A stretch of DNA of 64,000 nt from Nostoc sp. FACHB-280 (lineage in GTDB: Bacteria; Cyanobacteriota; Cyanobacteriia; Cyanobacteriales; Nostocaceae): the NCBI RefSeq assembly GCF_014697615.1, contig NZ_JACJSD010000024.1:1-64000 (forward strand), written 5' to 3'. The notes below the pieces were generated by a model. That model searched no databases, was not told the DNA's origin, and saw only the letters and a list, made by a program, of their open reading frames with translations. Each line of letters begins with the position of its first letter. Within the stretch, counting starts at the first letter, position 1. The translations under genes were made by a program, and so were the position numbers. Below are positions 44,618-53,643 of the stretch, piece after piece.

Positions 44618-45988
44618 ATGAGCCAAGATTTACTGACTCTACCCCATCCCCATCCTGTAAAAGCTTTGGAAGAATACAGCCGCGATCGCCTGGGATTTAT
44701 GCAACGCTGTACCCAAGAATATCAAGGCATCGTACCTTTGAAATTTGGTGATGAATGGTTTTGTCTGTTGGCTAATCCCGACTACATTACTCAAGTGTTA
44801 AAAGACCGGATGTTGTTTATCAAAGCCAAAGACATACAACAACTAAGCGGTATTTTAGGTAATGGCTTGTTGAACAGTGAGGGCGATTTTTGGTTACGGC
44901 AAAGACGACTTGCCCAACCCGTCTTCCATCAACAGCAGATTCACAGCTATGCTGCGGTAATGGTGGAATATACCCAACGAATGTTAGAAACTTGGCAAGA
45001 TGGAGAGGTGCATGATGTCCATGAAGCCATGATGCGCTTGACGCTTAACATCGTGATGAAAACCCTGTTTGATCAGAATGTAGAGGATACCGCCGCAGGA
45101 AGTATTGCCCATACTCTGGATGTAGCCATGAACTGGGTTGAATATCAAGAAGCGAAGAATGTGATGGGGGCATTAACGGAAATTGGAGAACTGCAATCAC
45201 TCAGTGCAGATATGCCTCATGAGGAGATAGATCAACGTTTGCAAGAAGCGATCGCTCTATTTGACGAAACAGTGTATGCAATCATTCAGCAGCGTCGCGC
45301 CAATGGCACAACCGGCAAAGATTTATTAGGAATGTTGATGCAGGTGGAGGATGCAGATGATGGTAGCCGTATGACTGATAAACAATTGCGAGATGAAGCC
45401 GCAACATTAATTTTGGCAGGACATGAAACCACCGCCAATGCCCTGTCTTGGACATGGATGCTATTAGCCCAAAATCCCCATATCCGGGAAAAACTCAATG
45501 CAGAACTGCAAACAGTTTTGAACGGACGCACACCAACCTTGGCTGATTTACCCCAGTTAACTTACACCAATTGGGTGATTAAAGAATCTATGCGGTTGTA
45601 TCCCCCTGCTACCGATATTTCACGGGAAGCAACCCAAGATTGCGAAATTGGTGGCTATTTTATTCCCAAAGGAACAACCTTAATTGCTAGTCAATGGGCG
45701 ATGCACCGAGACGCGCGTTATTTTTCTGAACCAGAATTGTTTCAACCAGAACGTTGGGCTAATGACTTAGAAAAACAGTTACCCCGTGGTGTGTATTTCC
45801 CCTTCGGTGATGGGCCTCGCGTTTGTATTGGTAAGAGTTTTGCCGTGATGGAAGCGGTGTTATTGTTAGCAACCATCGCCCAAAAATTTCAACTGGATCT
45901 CGTTAGTGATCAGCACATTGAACTTCAGCCTTCGATTACACTCCGCGCTAGACACGGCATTAAATTTGTCTTGCAAGACGCTGCATAG
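44618..45988 (+). CDS. Cytochrome P450
   Basis: About 456 residues from the ATG at 44618; the ATG at 44603 is rejected because GGAG at 44605-44608 makes a good ribosome site for 44618, and the remnant copy starts at the equivalent ATG. P450 motifs: I-helix LAGHETTANAL, K-helix ESMRLYPP, and the heme loop FPFGDGPRVCIG with its Cys ligand. Substrate unknown. No ferredoxin or reductase gene is adjacent. Three palindromes upstream suggest repressor control by the TetR protein 0.4 kb downstream. Confidence 0.92.
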   Translation: MSQDLLTLPHPHPVKALEEYSRDRLGFMQRCTQEYQGIVPLKFGDEWFCLLANPDYITQVLKDRMLFIKAKDIQQLSGILGNGLLNSEGDFWLRQRRLAQPVFHQQQIHSYAAVMVEYTQRMLETWQDGEVHDVHEAMMRLTLNIVMKTLFDQNVEDTAAGSIAHTLDVAMNWVEYQEAKNVMGALTEIGELQSLSADMPHEEIDQRLQEAIALFDETVYAIIQQRRANGTTGKDLLGMLMQVEDADDGSRMTDKQLRDEAATLILAGHETTANALSWTWMLLAQNPHIREKLNAELQTVLNGRTPTLADLPQLTYTNWVIKESMRLYPPATDISREATQDCEIGGYFIPKGTTLIASQWAMHRDARYFSEPELFQPERWANDLEKQLPRGVYFPFGDGPRVCIGKSFAVMEAVLLLATIAQKFQLDLVSDQHIELQPSITLRARHGIKFVLQDAA

Positions 45989-46341
45989 AATTTACTTTAA
46001 GTTATGAGAAGTTGGTTGCGGTCAGATACTCGACTTCTTGAAGAAATTGGGTATCTATTTCCCTCTAATGTTGTGAAGGAGATGCAATGATGAAGGAATT
46101 AATCGAGCAAGATAAGATTATTTCAAGCAATCAAAATAATTCCGAATCTCGTTGCTGCTTTAGCAGACTGGATTCAACTCAATACGCCACGGGTGTTGGA
46201 TGCAAGAAAGAAGGTAGAGAGATAGCTTTTTTGCTAGTCTGCTCCATTATTTTTAGCTGGTACTGAATATCATTAAGGCCGCAGAGGAAGCAGAGGAGAG
46301 GGTTTTAAGGTTTCTGCACAGATTTATGGAATCATCACTGA
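45989..46341. other. Intergenic region with a possible gene remnant and MITE
   Basis: 353 bp between convergent P450 and TetR genes. A frame from 46127 to 46225 reads IKIIPNLVAALADWIQLNTP then RVLDARKKVER, which looks coding-like, while an ATG at 46087 leads into another frame (MMKELIEQDKIISSNQ). This may be a frame-shifted fragment, but no family is recognised. The MITE at 46267-46359 follows. Confidence 0.3.
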
Positions 46342-46359
46342 TTAACCGGACATAATATC
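46267..46359. repeat. MITE-like element, family E, copy 2
   Basis: It shares the core GGAGAGGGTTTTAAGG and CTGCACAGATT with 44360-44479, and has diverged TATCATT/ATAATAT ends. It reaches into the tetR 3' end, so the last residues (DIMSG) of TetR are encoded by it. Confidence 0.45.
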
Positions 46360-46989
46360 AGATGGAAAATAGCTGTGCAGATAACTTAACGCCAATCGTT
46401 TGGTTTCTGCGACCAATCGCGGTCGAAATGTTTTTTCTTGACTGAGGGATAGCCATAGTAATGTGCCGATCGCTTTGACTAAAATAAAGGCGATCGCTTC
46501 ATAGTCTGCCGTCTCCAAACCTGTTGTACGTTTAGCTAATAGACTCGCTAAATCTTGCATTAGTTGAGTATCCATCACCTCTTCGACGGCTTGTAATTCG
46601 GGCATTGTACCCTGTAGTTCCATAAAAATGGCGAAGTAACCAGGATTCTCTGAGAAATGCTGCTCGGTGATATCAATTAATTTTTCTACCAGAACATCTA
46701 AGGGCAGATTTGCTAATTCAGGATTATCAAGTACCGCCAACTTTTGATGGATATTTTCTTCATGACGCAAAGCGATCGCCTGCATGATTGCAGACTTATC
46801 AGGAAAAAATTGATAGAGTGACCCAATCGGGACTTTAGCACCAGAAGCGATCGCATTGGTTGTGGTTGCCGCATAGCCTTGAGTAATAAAGAGTTCTTCC
46901 GCTACATCCAAAATTCGATTGACTCGCTCTTGACTGCGTGCTTGTCGGGGTTTGCGGCGCATTCCACCTGCTGATTGGCTTTCAGTCAT
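46342..46989 (-). CDS. TetR/AcrR family transcriptional repressor
   Basis: 215 residues. The N-terminal DNA-binding region (about 10-65) shows RKPRQARSQERVNRILDVAEELFITQGYAATTTNAIASGAKVPIGSLYQFFPDKSAIMQAI, a canonical TetR helix-turn-helix. The C-terminal ligand domain (about 80-210) is unremarkable. Its place between the P450 gene and the P450 remnant, both preceded by the same palindromes, suggests it controls the P450. The final residues come from a MITE edge. Ligand unknown. Confidence 0.88.
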   Translation of the reverse strand: MTESQSAGGMRRKPRQARSQERVNRILDVAEELFITQGYAATTTNAIASGAKVPIGSLYQFFPDKSAIMQAIALRHEENIHQKLAVLDNPELANLPLDVLVEKLIDITEQHFSENPGYFAIFMELQGTMPELQAVEEVMDTQLMQDLASLLAKRTTGLETADYEAIAFILVKAIGTLLWLSLSQEKTFRPRLVAETKRLALSYLHSYFPSDIMSG

Positions 46990-47070
46990 AAATTACCTCC
47001 ATAAATCAATATAGTTAAAGTGATGAGAGTTGATTTCTTAATTTCTGTTCTAGCTATCAAATAATGAGTA

Positions 47071-47202
47071 ATACCATTTCACGAAAAATCTGATACAGAT
47101 GTAAACCCTGAAAGGTTTACTGTATCTAAGTTTTTTAATTGCGTTAGCGAAGCGGTAGCGAACCTGCGAGCGTCATTGCGACTTGCGAATTGTGAATTGG
47201 TA
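47071..47202. repeat. MITE-like element, family B, copy 2
   Basis: The ends ATACCATTTCAC and GTGAATTGGTAT match copy 1 at 33673-33789. The interior is different apart from GATACAGAT and the junction strings. Confidence 0.8.
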
Positions 47203-47369
47203 TAAGATTTGGGGGATTCTCCCCCACGCCCCCGATTGGGGGACGGTTGCGTCCCCCAAACCCCCTCCAAAATCACTTTTTCGTTTTTTGTTGAGTTATC
47301 ATTTGCTGGTTTTGTCGTAATTTCGTTTTCTTATCTGAACCGTATTGCTCCAAAGGACTGTTTAAATAA

Positions 47370-47441
47370 ATGAGTAATACTCATATTTTACTTGACATAA
47401 GTAATTTCTGCTCATATTGTTTAAATATGAGGATTGCTCAT
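47370..47441 (+). promoter_or_regulatory. Operator array upstream of the P450 remnant
   Basis: ATGAGTAATACTCAT (47370-47384, perfect palindrome) and ATGAGGATTGCTCAT (47427-47441). A middle site at 47401-47415 keeps only its right arm (TGCTCAT). The spacings of 31 and 26 bp reproduce the 32 and 26 bp seen before the intact P450. Confidence 0.6.
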
Positions 47442-47474
47442 ATATAGTGCAGATTTTGATGGAGTAATGTTGCC

Positions 47475-47664
47475 ATGAGCCAAGATTTACAGACTCTACC
47501 TCATTCCAAATTTGTGACGGTGATCAAAGAAGACAGATACGATCGCCCTAGATTGATGCTTTGTCGTACAGAAAGAACCACTCACAATCAAAGCTACCAA
47601 AAAGCGATCGCACTGTTAGATCAAACTTTGTCTGCCATGATTAACCATCACCGAAGCGGCGGAG
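47475..47664 (+). pseudogene. Internally deleted cytochrome P450 remnant
   Basis: It starts MSQDLQTLPHSKFVTVIKED, close to MSQDLLTLPHPHPVKALEEY of the intact P450, and shares the DRYDRPRLM/SRDRLGFM stretch. It then jumps to YQKAIALLDQTLSAMINHHRS, matching LQEAIALFDETVYAIIQQRRA at about residue 215 of the intact protein. Around 180 residues and the whole catalytic half are gone. Beyond 47664 the frame runs into simple repeats and overlaps the end of the convergent kinase gene. Confidence 0.8.
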
Positions 47665-49576
47665 GGGAAGGAGGCAGAGAGCAGGGGGAGCAAGGGTTGA
47701 TAAAACTAATCGCTTCTAATAACTGACTAGCTGTATAAGGTTTCGACAAAAAAGCTTTAATTCCCGCATCATAAGCGGCATTTACCTTATCACTAGAAGC
47801 CAGCCCACTGATAGCAATAATTTTGACTTCTGGGTTAATTTTTTGCAATGTGCGAATAGTAGTTAGACCGTCCATCGAAGGCATTAGCATATCAGTTAAT
47901 ACCAAAGAAATTTCATCTCGATGTTCAGCATATAAAGCAATGGCTTCAATGCCATCGCTGGCGGTAATTGCTTTGTAGTTATAACTTTCGAGAGATGTTT
48001 TAGTAATATCCCGAATCGCCGCTTCATCATCAACAATCAAAATTAATTCTCCATTACCACTAGGAAATACTGATTCTACTTCTTCTAAAGTTGCGGTGAT
48101 TTCCTGTGCTGGCAAATATATTTTAAATTGACTACCTTGCCCTTGTTCACTGTGGACATTGATAAAACCACCGTGGTTTTTCACAATTCCTAGTACTGTC
48201 GAAAGTCCTAGTCCTGTGCCTTTACCAAGTTCTTTAGTTGTAAAAAATGGCTCAAATATGCGGTCTAATATTTCTGCGGAAATACCCAAACCAGTGTCAA
48301 TTACAGAAATAACTATATACGGGCCAACTTTACAATCAAGGTGCATATTGGCATAATTTTCATCTACTACGAAATTTTCGGCAGTAATTTTCAATGTTCC
48401 CCCGTTGGGCATCGCATCACGGGCATTTACACACAAATTCATCAGCACTTGATGTAATTGCGTAGCATCACCAGATATCACCCAAAGATTTTGCGCTAAT
48501 AGAGTTGTAATTTCGATAGTTTTCGGAAAGGTTTCTTTAATAATCTGCTGAATTTCAATGATTAAATGTTTGCATTGTAAAAGGGTACGTTCTCCCTCCA
48601 TTCCCCGCGTAAAAGACAAGACTTGTTTGACTAAATTCGCTCCGCGTTTAGCGTTAGTGATTAATATTGGTAATAATCTCCGAGAACGTTCATCTTGTAA
48701 TTGTGCTTCTAAAAGTTGGGCTGTCATTAAAATTGGTGCTAAGACATTATTCAAGTCATGAGCAATACCACTAGCTAATGTGCCAATACTTTCTAGCCTT
48801 TGCGCCCGCAAAAATTGGGCTTCTAGCTGTTGTTTTTGAGTAATGTCTGTATTGACTACTAATATTGCTTGGGGTTGTTGGGCAAAATCACGCACCAGTG
48901 TCCAACGGCTTTCGACAATAATTTTTTTATTAGCTGCTGTGGTTTGGTGTAATTCTCCTTGCCAAGAGCCATGTTTCATTAATAACCGCAGTGCTTCTTG
49001 CAAGCGAGATAAGTCTTTTTCGTGCCACAATTCTGGTGTTTTTTTACCAATTACTTCTTCTTTTTGCCAGCCGTATAAAGTTTCAGCGGCTTTATTCCAA
49101 AATAAAATTTGGTCTTCTAAATCGCGGACAAAAATTGCATCGGTGGCGACATCAAGCAATGCGGCTTGTTCGCGGATTTTTTGTTCTGTTTGTTTGCGTT
49201 CGATGGCGTAGCGAATGGAACGCTCTAATAAAGGTGCAGTTAACTGACTTTTTTCTAAATAATCAGCTGCTCCGGCTTTCATGGCTTCGATATCAATTTC
49301 TCTATCACCTTGGCCTGTGAGCAAAATAATTGGTGCAGCACAGCCATGAGCGACTGCTTGGCGTAAAAGTTCGAGTCCGTTGTGGATGCCTAAACGATAA
49401 TCTACTAGATATATATCATGTTGATTTTGGGCGATCGCCTGTTTTGCATCTGCATAATTATCTATCCATGACAACTCACAGCTTGCTACTTGAAATTCCC
49501 CAAACCAATCACGAGTCAAAATATAATCATCTTCGTCATCATCAATGAGTAGAACTCTGATTGGGTTTTTCTTCAT
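47648..49576 (-). CDS. Hybrid histidine kinase (REC-PAS-HisKA-HATPase-REC)
   Basis: 642 residues. N-terminal receiver with D59 (LVDYRLG); PAS domain about 135-245; histidine domain with H273 in SGIAHDLNNVLAPI; ATPase with N-box LCVNARDAMPNGG, DTGLGIS and GLGLSTVLG; C-terminal receiver with D562 in LTDMLMPSMDG. No membrane segment, so it is cytoplasmic. Its start overlaps the end of the upstream CheY-like gene by 35 bp, so the two are one unit. The last residues (PCSLPPSPPPLR) are encoded by low-complexity DNA next to the P450 remnant, which suggests the end was altered by that rearrangement. Confidence 0.92.
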   Translation of the reverse strand: MKKNPIRVLLIDDDEDDYILTRDWFGEFQVASCELSWIDNYADAKQAIAQNQHDIYLVDYRLGIHNGLELLRQAVAHGCAAPIILLTGQGDREIDIEAMKAGAADYLEKSQLTAPLLERSIRYAIERKQTEQKIREQAALLDVATDAIFVRDLEDQILFWNKAAETLYGWQKEEVIGKKTPELWHEKDLSRLQEALRLLMKHGSWQGELHQTTAANKKIIVESRWTLVRDFAQQPQAILVVNTDITQKQQLEAQFLRAQRLESIGTLASGIAHDLNNVLAPILMTAQLLEAQLQDERSRRLLPILITNAKRGANLVKQVLSFTRGMEGERTLLQCKHLIIEIQQIIKETFPKTIEITTLLAQNLWVISGDATQLHQVLMNLCVNARDAMPNGGTLKITAENFVVDENYANMHLDCKVGPYIVISVIDTGLGISAEILDRIFEPFFTTKELGKGTGLGLSTVLGIVKNHGGFINVHSEQGQGSQFKIYLPAQEITATLEEVESVFPSGNGELILIVDDEAAIRDITKTSLESYNYKAITASDGIEAIALYAEHRDEISLVLTDMLMPSMDGLTTIRTLQKINPEVKIIAISGLASSDKVNAAYDAGIKAFLSKPYTASQLLEAISFINPCSPCSLPPSPPPLR

Positions 49577-50039
49577 TTTTTCCTCTCACTACTGCTAGTG
49601 GTAATTCCACAATTTCAAACCAGTATTTCCCAAATGTTTCCATTAGTTCTACTAAGGCAGAAAATGTCATTGGTTTGACTATGTAAGAATTAGCACCCAA
49701 ACTGTAGGTATGATGGATATTTTCTTCTGCCTTTGAGGTAGTCAGGACAATAACCGGAATTGTTCGTAGTTCTGGGTCAGTTTTAATTTCTTTTAGTACC
49801 TCCAAGCCATTTTTTTTGGGCATATTTAAGTCCAGTAAAATCAAGCCGGGACGTGGCGCAAGTGTTTTGTCAGCATATTGACCACGACGATGGAGATAAT
49901 CCATCAATTCTTCACCATTGCTGACTGTATGTAAATCGATTGACAATTGACTAACCGTGATTGCCTCACGGATTAGCATACTGTCATCTTCGTCATCATC
50001 AGCCATTAAGATAGTCACGGTTGGTTGCCGACCCTTCAC
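49542..50039 (-). CDS. CheY-like response regulator (Rcp1 type)
   Basis: 165 residues, a single receiver domain with acidic pocket DDDEDD at residues 14-19, phospho-site D70 in LILLDLNMP, Thr in VLTTSKAEE, and Lys in YIVKPMTF. No output domain. The DEDDxxL start and long loop match Rcp1-like regulators that partner with phytochrome-type and hybrid kinases. It is translationally coupled to the downstream kinase by a 35-bp overlap and sits below the second hybrid kinase on the same strand. Confidence 0.9.
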   Translation of the reverse strand: MKGRQPTVTILMADDDEDDSMLIREAITVSQLSIDLHTVSNGEELMDYLHRRGQYADKTLAPRPGLILLDLNMPKKNGLEVLKEIKTDPELRTIPVIVLTTSKAEENIHHTYSLGANSYIVKPMTFSALVELMETFGKYWFEIVELPLAVVRGKNEEKPNQSSTH

Positions 50040-50339
50040 TCTGAATTTTCTCCTGAGATATATAGTTATTAGTATGTATTAAAGCTGGAGAAAAAATCTA
50101 AATATTCTGATATCTTCGACAGATTGTCCAAATTTAAACCATGATTTGAGGTTAAATTGCTAAACTTCTGATTTAAAGTAGATATTCGCCTCCTTGATTT
50201 ATGCTTGAGCTTATATTAACTATTCTAGATTCTGGCTTTCAAGTCATCAGTTCCTATGGTTGTGCTGGGTTTTCTGGATGGATTTGTCCAAGCAAACCTA
50301 TTCTTGAAGGCTAGAGGAATACCTCTGGAGGGATAAAAA
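50040..50339. other. Intergenic region
   Basis: 300 bp between two same-strand signalling genes. AT-rich; I see no repeat, terminator or gene in it. Confidence 0.4.
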
Positions 50340-52793
50340 TCATGGAGGAGAATTAATTGGCAAATTGACAATTAATTTTGTACCTTTTCCTGGGATACTT
50401 TGGGCAGAAATTGTGCCAAAATGCCGTTCGGCGATTTTGCGACAAATAGTTAAGCCTATGCCTGTACCTTCATATTCTCGACGACCATGTAACCTTTGAA
50501 AAATTTGAAAGATGCGATCGCAATATTTTTGTTCAAATCCAATACCATTATCTTCGACGATAATTTGACAATATTCCAAACCCACAGCTAATTGCGCTGA
50601 TTGATTGTTTAAATCTTGACTATATATTTTGACAATAGGTGTCACTTGTGGACGATGAAATTTCAAGGCGTTACCAATCAGATTTTGCATTAATTGGCGC
50701 ATTTGCAAGGGATCAGCTTTGATTGTGGGTAAATCTGCCACTTCTATGGTTGCGCTTGTTTGTTGAATTAAAACTTCTAAATCAGACAATACCTCTTGGG
50801 TAATTTGAGCTAAACTTACAGATACAAAAGGTTGCGCTCTGGTTGTTACCCGTGAGAGCGTTAACAAACCTTCAATTAAAGTTTGCATTCTTAAAACAGC
50901 ATTCTGCATTCTTTCTAAATAATCAGATGCAGCTTCTGGTAAAGAATCACCACAAGTAGTCATCAGCCGTTCGCTAAAAGTTTTAATTTTGCGTAGCGGT
51001 TCTTGTAAATCATGGGAAGCAACGAAGGCAAATTCTTGCAGTTCTTCATTAGAACGACTGAGTTCTTGGCGTTGACGAGTTTCTGTTTCCAGAATTTTGC
51101 TTTGGGCTAAAGCAATGCCAATTTGATCTGCGAGTTGTTGCAGAAGTTCAATTTCCCAGTTATTCCACTGTCGGGGATATACACACTGATGGGCAACTAA
51201 TAAGCCCCAGATTTGATTTTGCAGAAAAATTGGCACCGAAACAATGGCCTTGACACCGAATTTTTGTAGTATTTCCAGATGTGGTTGTGAGATTTGTGCT
51301 TGTTCTTGGTCTATATTACTAATGGCAATAATTGTTCCCTGAGTGTATTTTAAAAGACACATTTGTCCAATCGTTGGCTCGTTAAATTCCACACTTGAGG
51401 CCATTGGTAAACCATTAACTACAGCTTCTTTCAAAATGAAGATTGAGCCATTGGAACGGATTCTTAAAATCAAAACTCTGTCTGCACGTAGTAATTTTTG
51501 TACCTCTGTGACACTAGTTTGTAAAATCTTGTCAATTTGGAGAGACTGGCGAATTTTTAAAGTGATATCAGCAAATAACTGCGATCGCAAGTTTTGCCAT
51601 TGCAATTGTGCCTGTACTCGCTTACGTTCGGTAATATCCATCATAGCACCAATCATCCGCACTGGTTGACCTGCTTGGTCATGGACAACATAAGCTCGGT
51701 CTAAAATGTAGGCATAGGAACCATCATGACGACGAAAGCGGTATTCATGTGACCAAAATTGTTGCCCGCTATTGATTGCAGCCCACATATCAGTCTCGAT
51801 TCTTTGTTGATCTTCTGGATGTATGCGTTCATACCACCAATTTAAATCAGCATTCAATTCTGCCAATGGATAACCAAACAGTGTTTGTACAGCTTGATTC
51901 CACCACACTTGATTGGTGAGCAAATCCCAATCCCAAATCACATCATTAGTTGCACGGGTAATAATTTGAAATCGCTCTTCACTTTGGCGTAATTCTGCTT
52001 CTGCTTGTTTACGCTTGGTAATATCTATCACTATCCCCGACATTCGCACGGGTTCCTCAGACGTGTTGCGAAAAACTACACCTTTGCTCACTAACCAGCG
52101 AATACTACCATCAGGTAAAACAATGCGAAATTCTACATCATACTCGGCATCTGTGTGAACTGCTTGCATGATTGAGATATTGACAAAATCACGGTCTTGG
52201 GGGTGAACATAGTGCAGAAAAGTTGCATATTGACCATCAAAACCACCAGATTCTAAACCAAACAGTGCTTCTTGACTGTCTGACCAACTAACTTGATTAG
52301 TAATGATATCCCAGTCCCAAGTTCCCATCCGGACAGCTTCCAAGGCAATTTTCATTTGAGCTTCTCGTAATTGCGCCTGTTGGTTTTGCTGACGTAATTC
52401 CTTGATGGCGCGAGATGCTGCTAATAGATGGCGAATTCTGTGGGATAATACCACCCATTGAATTGGTTTAGTAATGTAGTCAGTTGCACCCACAGCAAAA
52501 GCTCGCTCTACAGATGCTGGCTCATAGGCCGCTGTAATCATTAATATTGGTGTATCTTGAATATTTGGTAATTTTTGTAATTCGTTGCAACAGGTAAACC
52601 CATCCATAACGGGCATAATGGCATCTATAATTACCATATCGGGATGTAAATTAGTGTAGGTAGTAATTGCTTTGCAACCATTACTGGCTTCTACTACTCG
52701 ATATCCTGCATATTCCATCAGTTGACGCAGTTGAATTCTGGTTAAATCATCGTCATCGACAATCAGAATCAGCGCCGAATCTTGATTAGTCAT
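50340..52793 (-). CDS. Hybrid histidine kinase (REC-PAS-PAS-GAF-HisKA-HATPase)
   Basis: 817 residues. Receiver with D57 (VIIDAIMPVMDG); PAS domains about 147-260 and 275-390, each ending in a PAC-type DITKRK or DITERK motif; GAF about 410-565; kinase with H594 in FVASHDLQEPLRK and ATPase motifs GNALKFH, DNGIGFE and GTGIGLTI. The GAF has the WGLLVAHQCVYPRQW pattern of phytochrome/CBCR GAFs, but the place of the bilin-binding Cys-His reads PH (P504-H505), so covalent bilin binding is unlikely. Cytoplasmic. Probably linked to the CheY-like regulator and second hybrid kinase downstream. Confidence 0.92.
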   Translation of the reverse strand: MTNQDSALILIVDDDDLTRIQLRQLMEYAGYRVVEASNGCKAITTYTNLHPDMVIIDAIMPVMDGFTCCNELQKLPNIQDTPILMITAAYEPASVERAFAVGATDYITKPIQWVVLSHRIRHLLAASRAIKELRQQNQQAQLREAQMKIALEAVRMGTWDWDIITNQVSWSDSQEALFGLESGGFDGQYATFLHYVHPQDRDFVNISIMQAVHTDAEYDVEFRIVLPDGSIRWLVSKGVVFRNTSEEPVRMSGIVIDITKRKQAEAELRQSEERFQIITRATNDVIWDWDLLTNQVWWNQAVQTLFGYPLAELNADLNWWYERIHPEDQQRIETDMWAAINSGQQFWSHEYRFRRHDGSYAYILDRAYVVHDQAGQPVRMIGAMMDITERKRVQAQLQWQNLRSQLFADITLKIRQSLQIDKILQTSVTEVQKLLRADRVLILRIRSNGSIFILKEAVVNGLPMASSVEFNEPTIGQMCLLKYTQGTIIAISNIDQEQAQISQPHLEILQKFGVKAIVSVPIFLQNQIWGLLVAHQCVYPRQWNNWEIELLQQLADQIGIALAQSKILETETRQRQELSRSNEELQEFAFVASHDLQEPLRKIKTFSERLMTTCGDSLPEAASDYLERMQNAVLRMQTLIEGLLTLSRVTTRAQPFVSVSLAQITQEVLSDLEVLIQQTSATIEVADLPTIKADPLQMRQLMQNLIGNALKFHRPQVTPIVKIYSQDLNNQSAQLAVGLEYCQIIVEDNGIGFEQKYCDRIFQIFQRLHGRREYEGTGIGLTICRKIAERHFGTISAQSIPGKGTKLIVNLPINSPP

Positions 52794-53049
52794 ATTGATT
52801 AGTAATTCTTGATTAATATTCAGAATTGAAAATCAGAAACTCAAAATGGTATGACTTATACAAATTATTATCGACTCTGTGATGGGACTCATATAGGAAA
52901 CCGATTTGATTTATGAAAAAATTTCAGTATGTTTATTAGCGTGCCAACACTAAAGTAGCCACTACGTAATTTGATTTCTGAACAAAATCATTACACCTAG
53001 ATAAAGCCTCTTTCCTACTCCCCACTCCCTGACTCAACAAGTATCCTAT

Positions 53050-53526
53050 ATGACCACTACATTTACCGCACCAATTAAACCAAGAGTCGAAGATAGTTTT
53101 GCAATTACCTTTGCTCCCTTATCCCTTGAGGAAGTCTACGCTAAAGCAGATGCTCCAGCTAACGGCGCTGTAGTGGTGATGAGTGGTATGGTACGAAATA
53201 ATACTGATGGACAACCAGTAGTCGCCCTAGAATATCAAGCCTATGAACCAATGGCAATGCGGGTGTTTTATCAAATTGCGGCTGATATTCGCACATTTTG
53301 GCCTGATGTCCAGCGAGTTGTGATTCATCACCGCATTGGACGGTTACAAGTAGGAGAAATCAGCGTTTTAGTTGCCGTAGGTTGTCCCCATCGTAGTGAG
53401 GCGTTTGAAGCCTGTCGCTATGCTATTGATACCCTCAAGCATAACGCGCCAATTTGGAAAAAAGAACACTGGCAAAATGGTTCTACCACTTGGGTAAGTA
53501 TTGGCGCTTGCGAGCAAAACTGCTGA
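53050..53526 (+). CDS. moaE: Molybdopterin synthase catalytic subunit
   Basis: 158 residues, MoaE family. The active-site region KHNAPIWKKEHW, with the conserved lysines, is present, preceded by HRIGRLQVGEISVLVAVGCPHR. It converts precursor Z to molybdopterin together with MoaD. No other moa gene is in the window. The start MTTTFTAPIKPRVED is a complete N-terminus. It stands alone between signalling genes. Confidence 0.95.
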   Translation: MTTTFTAPIKPRVEDSFAITFAPLSLEEVYAKADAPANGAVVVMSGMVRNNTDGQPVVALEYQAYEPMAMRVFYQIAADIRTFWPDVQRVVIHHRIGRLQVGEISVLVAVGCPHRSEAFEACRYAIDTLKHNAPIWKKEHWQNGSTTWVSIGACEQNC

Positions 53527-53643
53527 GGTAACACAGGTTGATTCTGTTGGCTATGCAAGAGTATTTAGAACAAAAAATTGCCAATATATTGCTTACCTTA
53601 GCTCACCTAAATTTAGTCTTGGTGCGGAATGATATTATCCGTG

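Larger units (their letters stand above)
46990..47474. other. tetR upstream region with MITE and GC-rich repeat
   Basis: 485 bp. A half-site ATGAGTAATAC at 47064-47074 runs straight into the left end of the family B MITE (47071-47202). A second GC-rich inverted repeat (GGGGGATTCTCCCCC and later runs) lies at 47211-47270. Palindromic operator copies are listed at 47370-47441. Confidence 0.5.
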
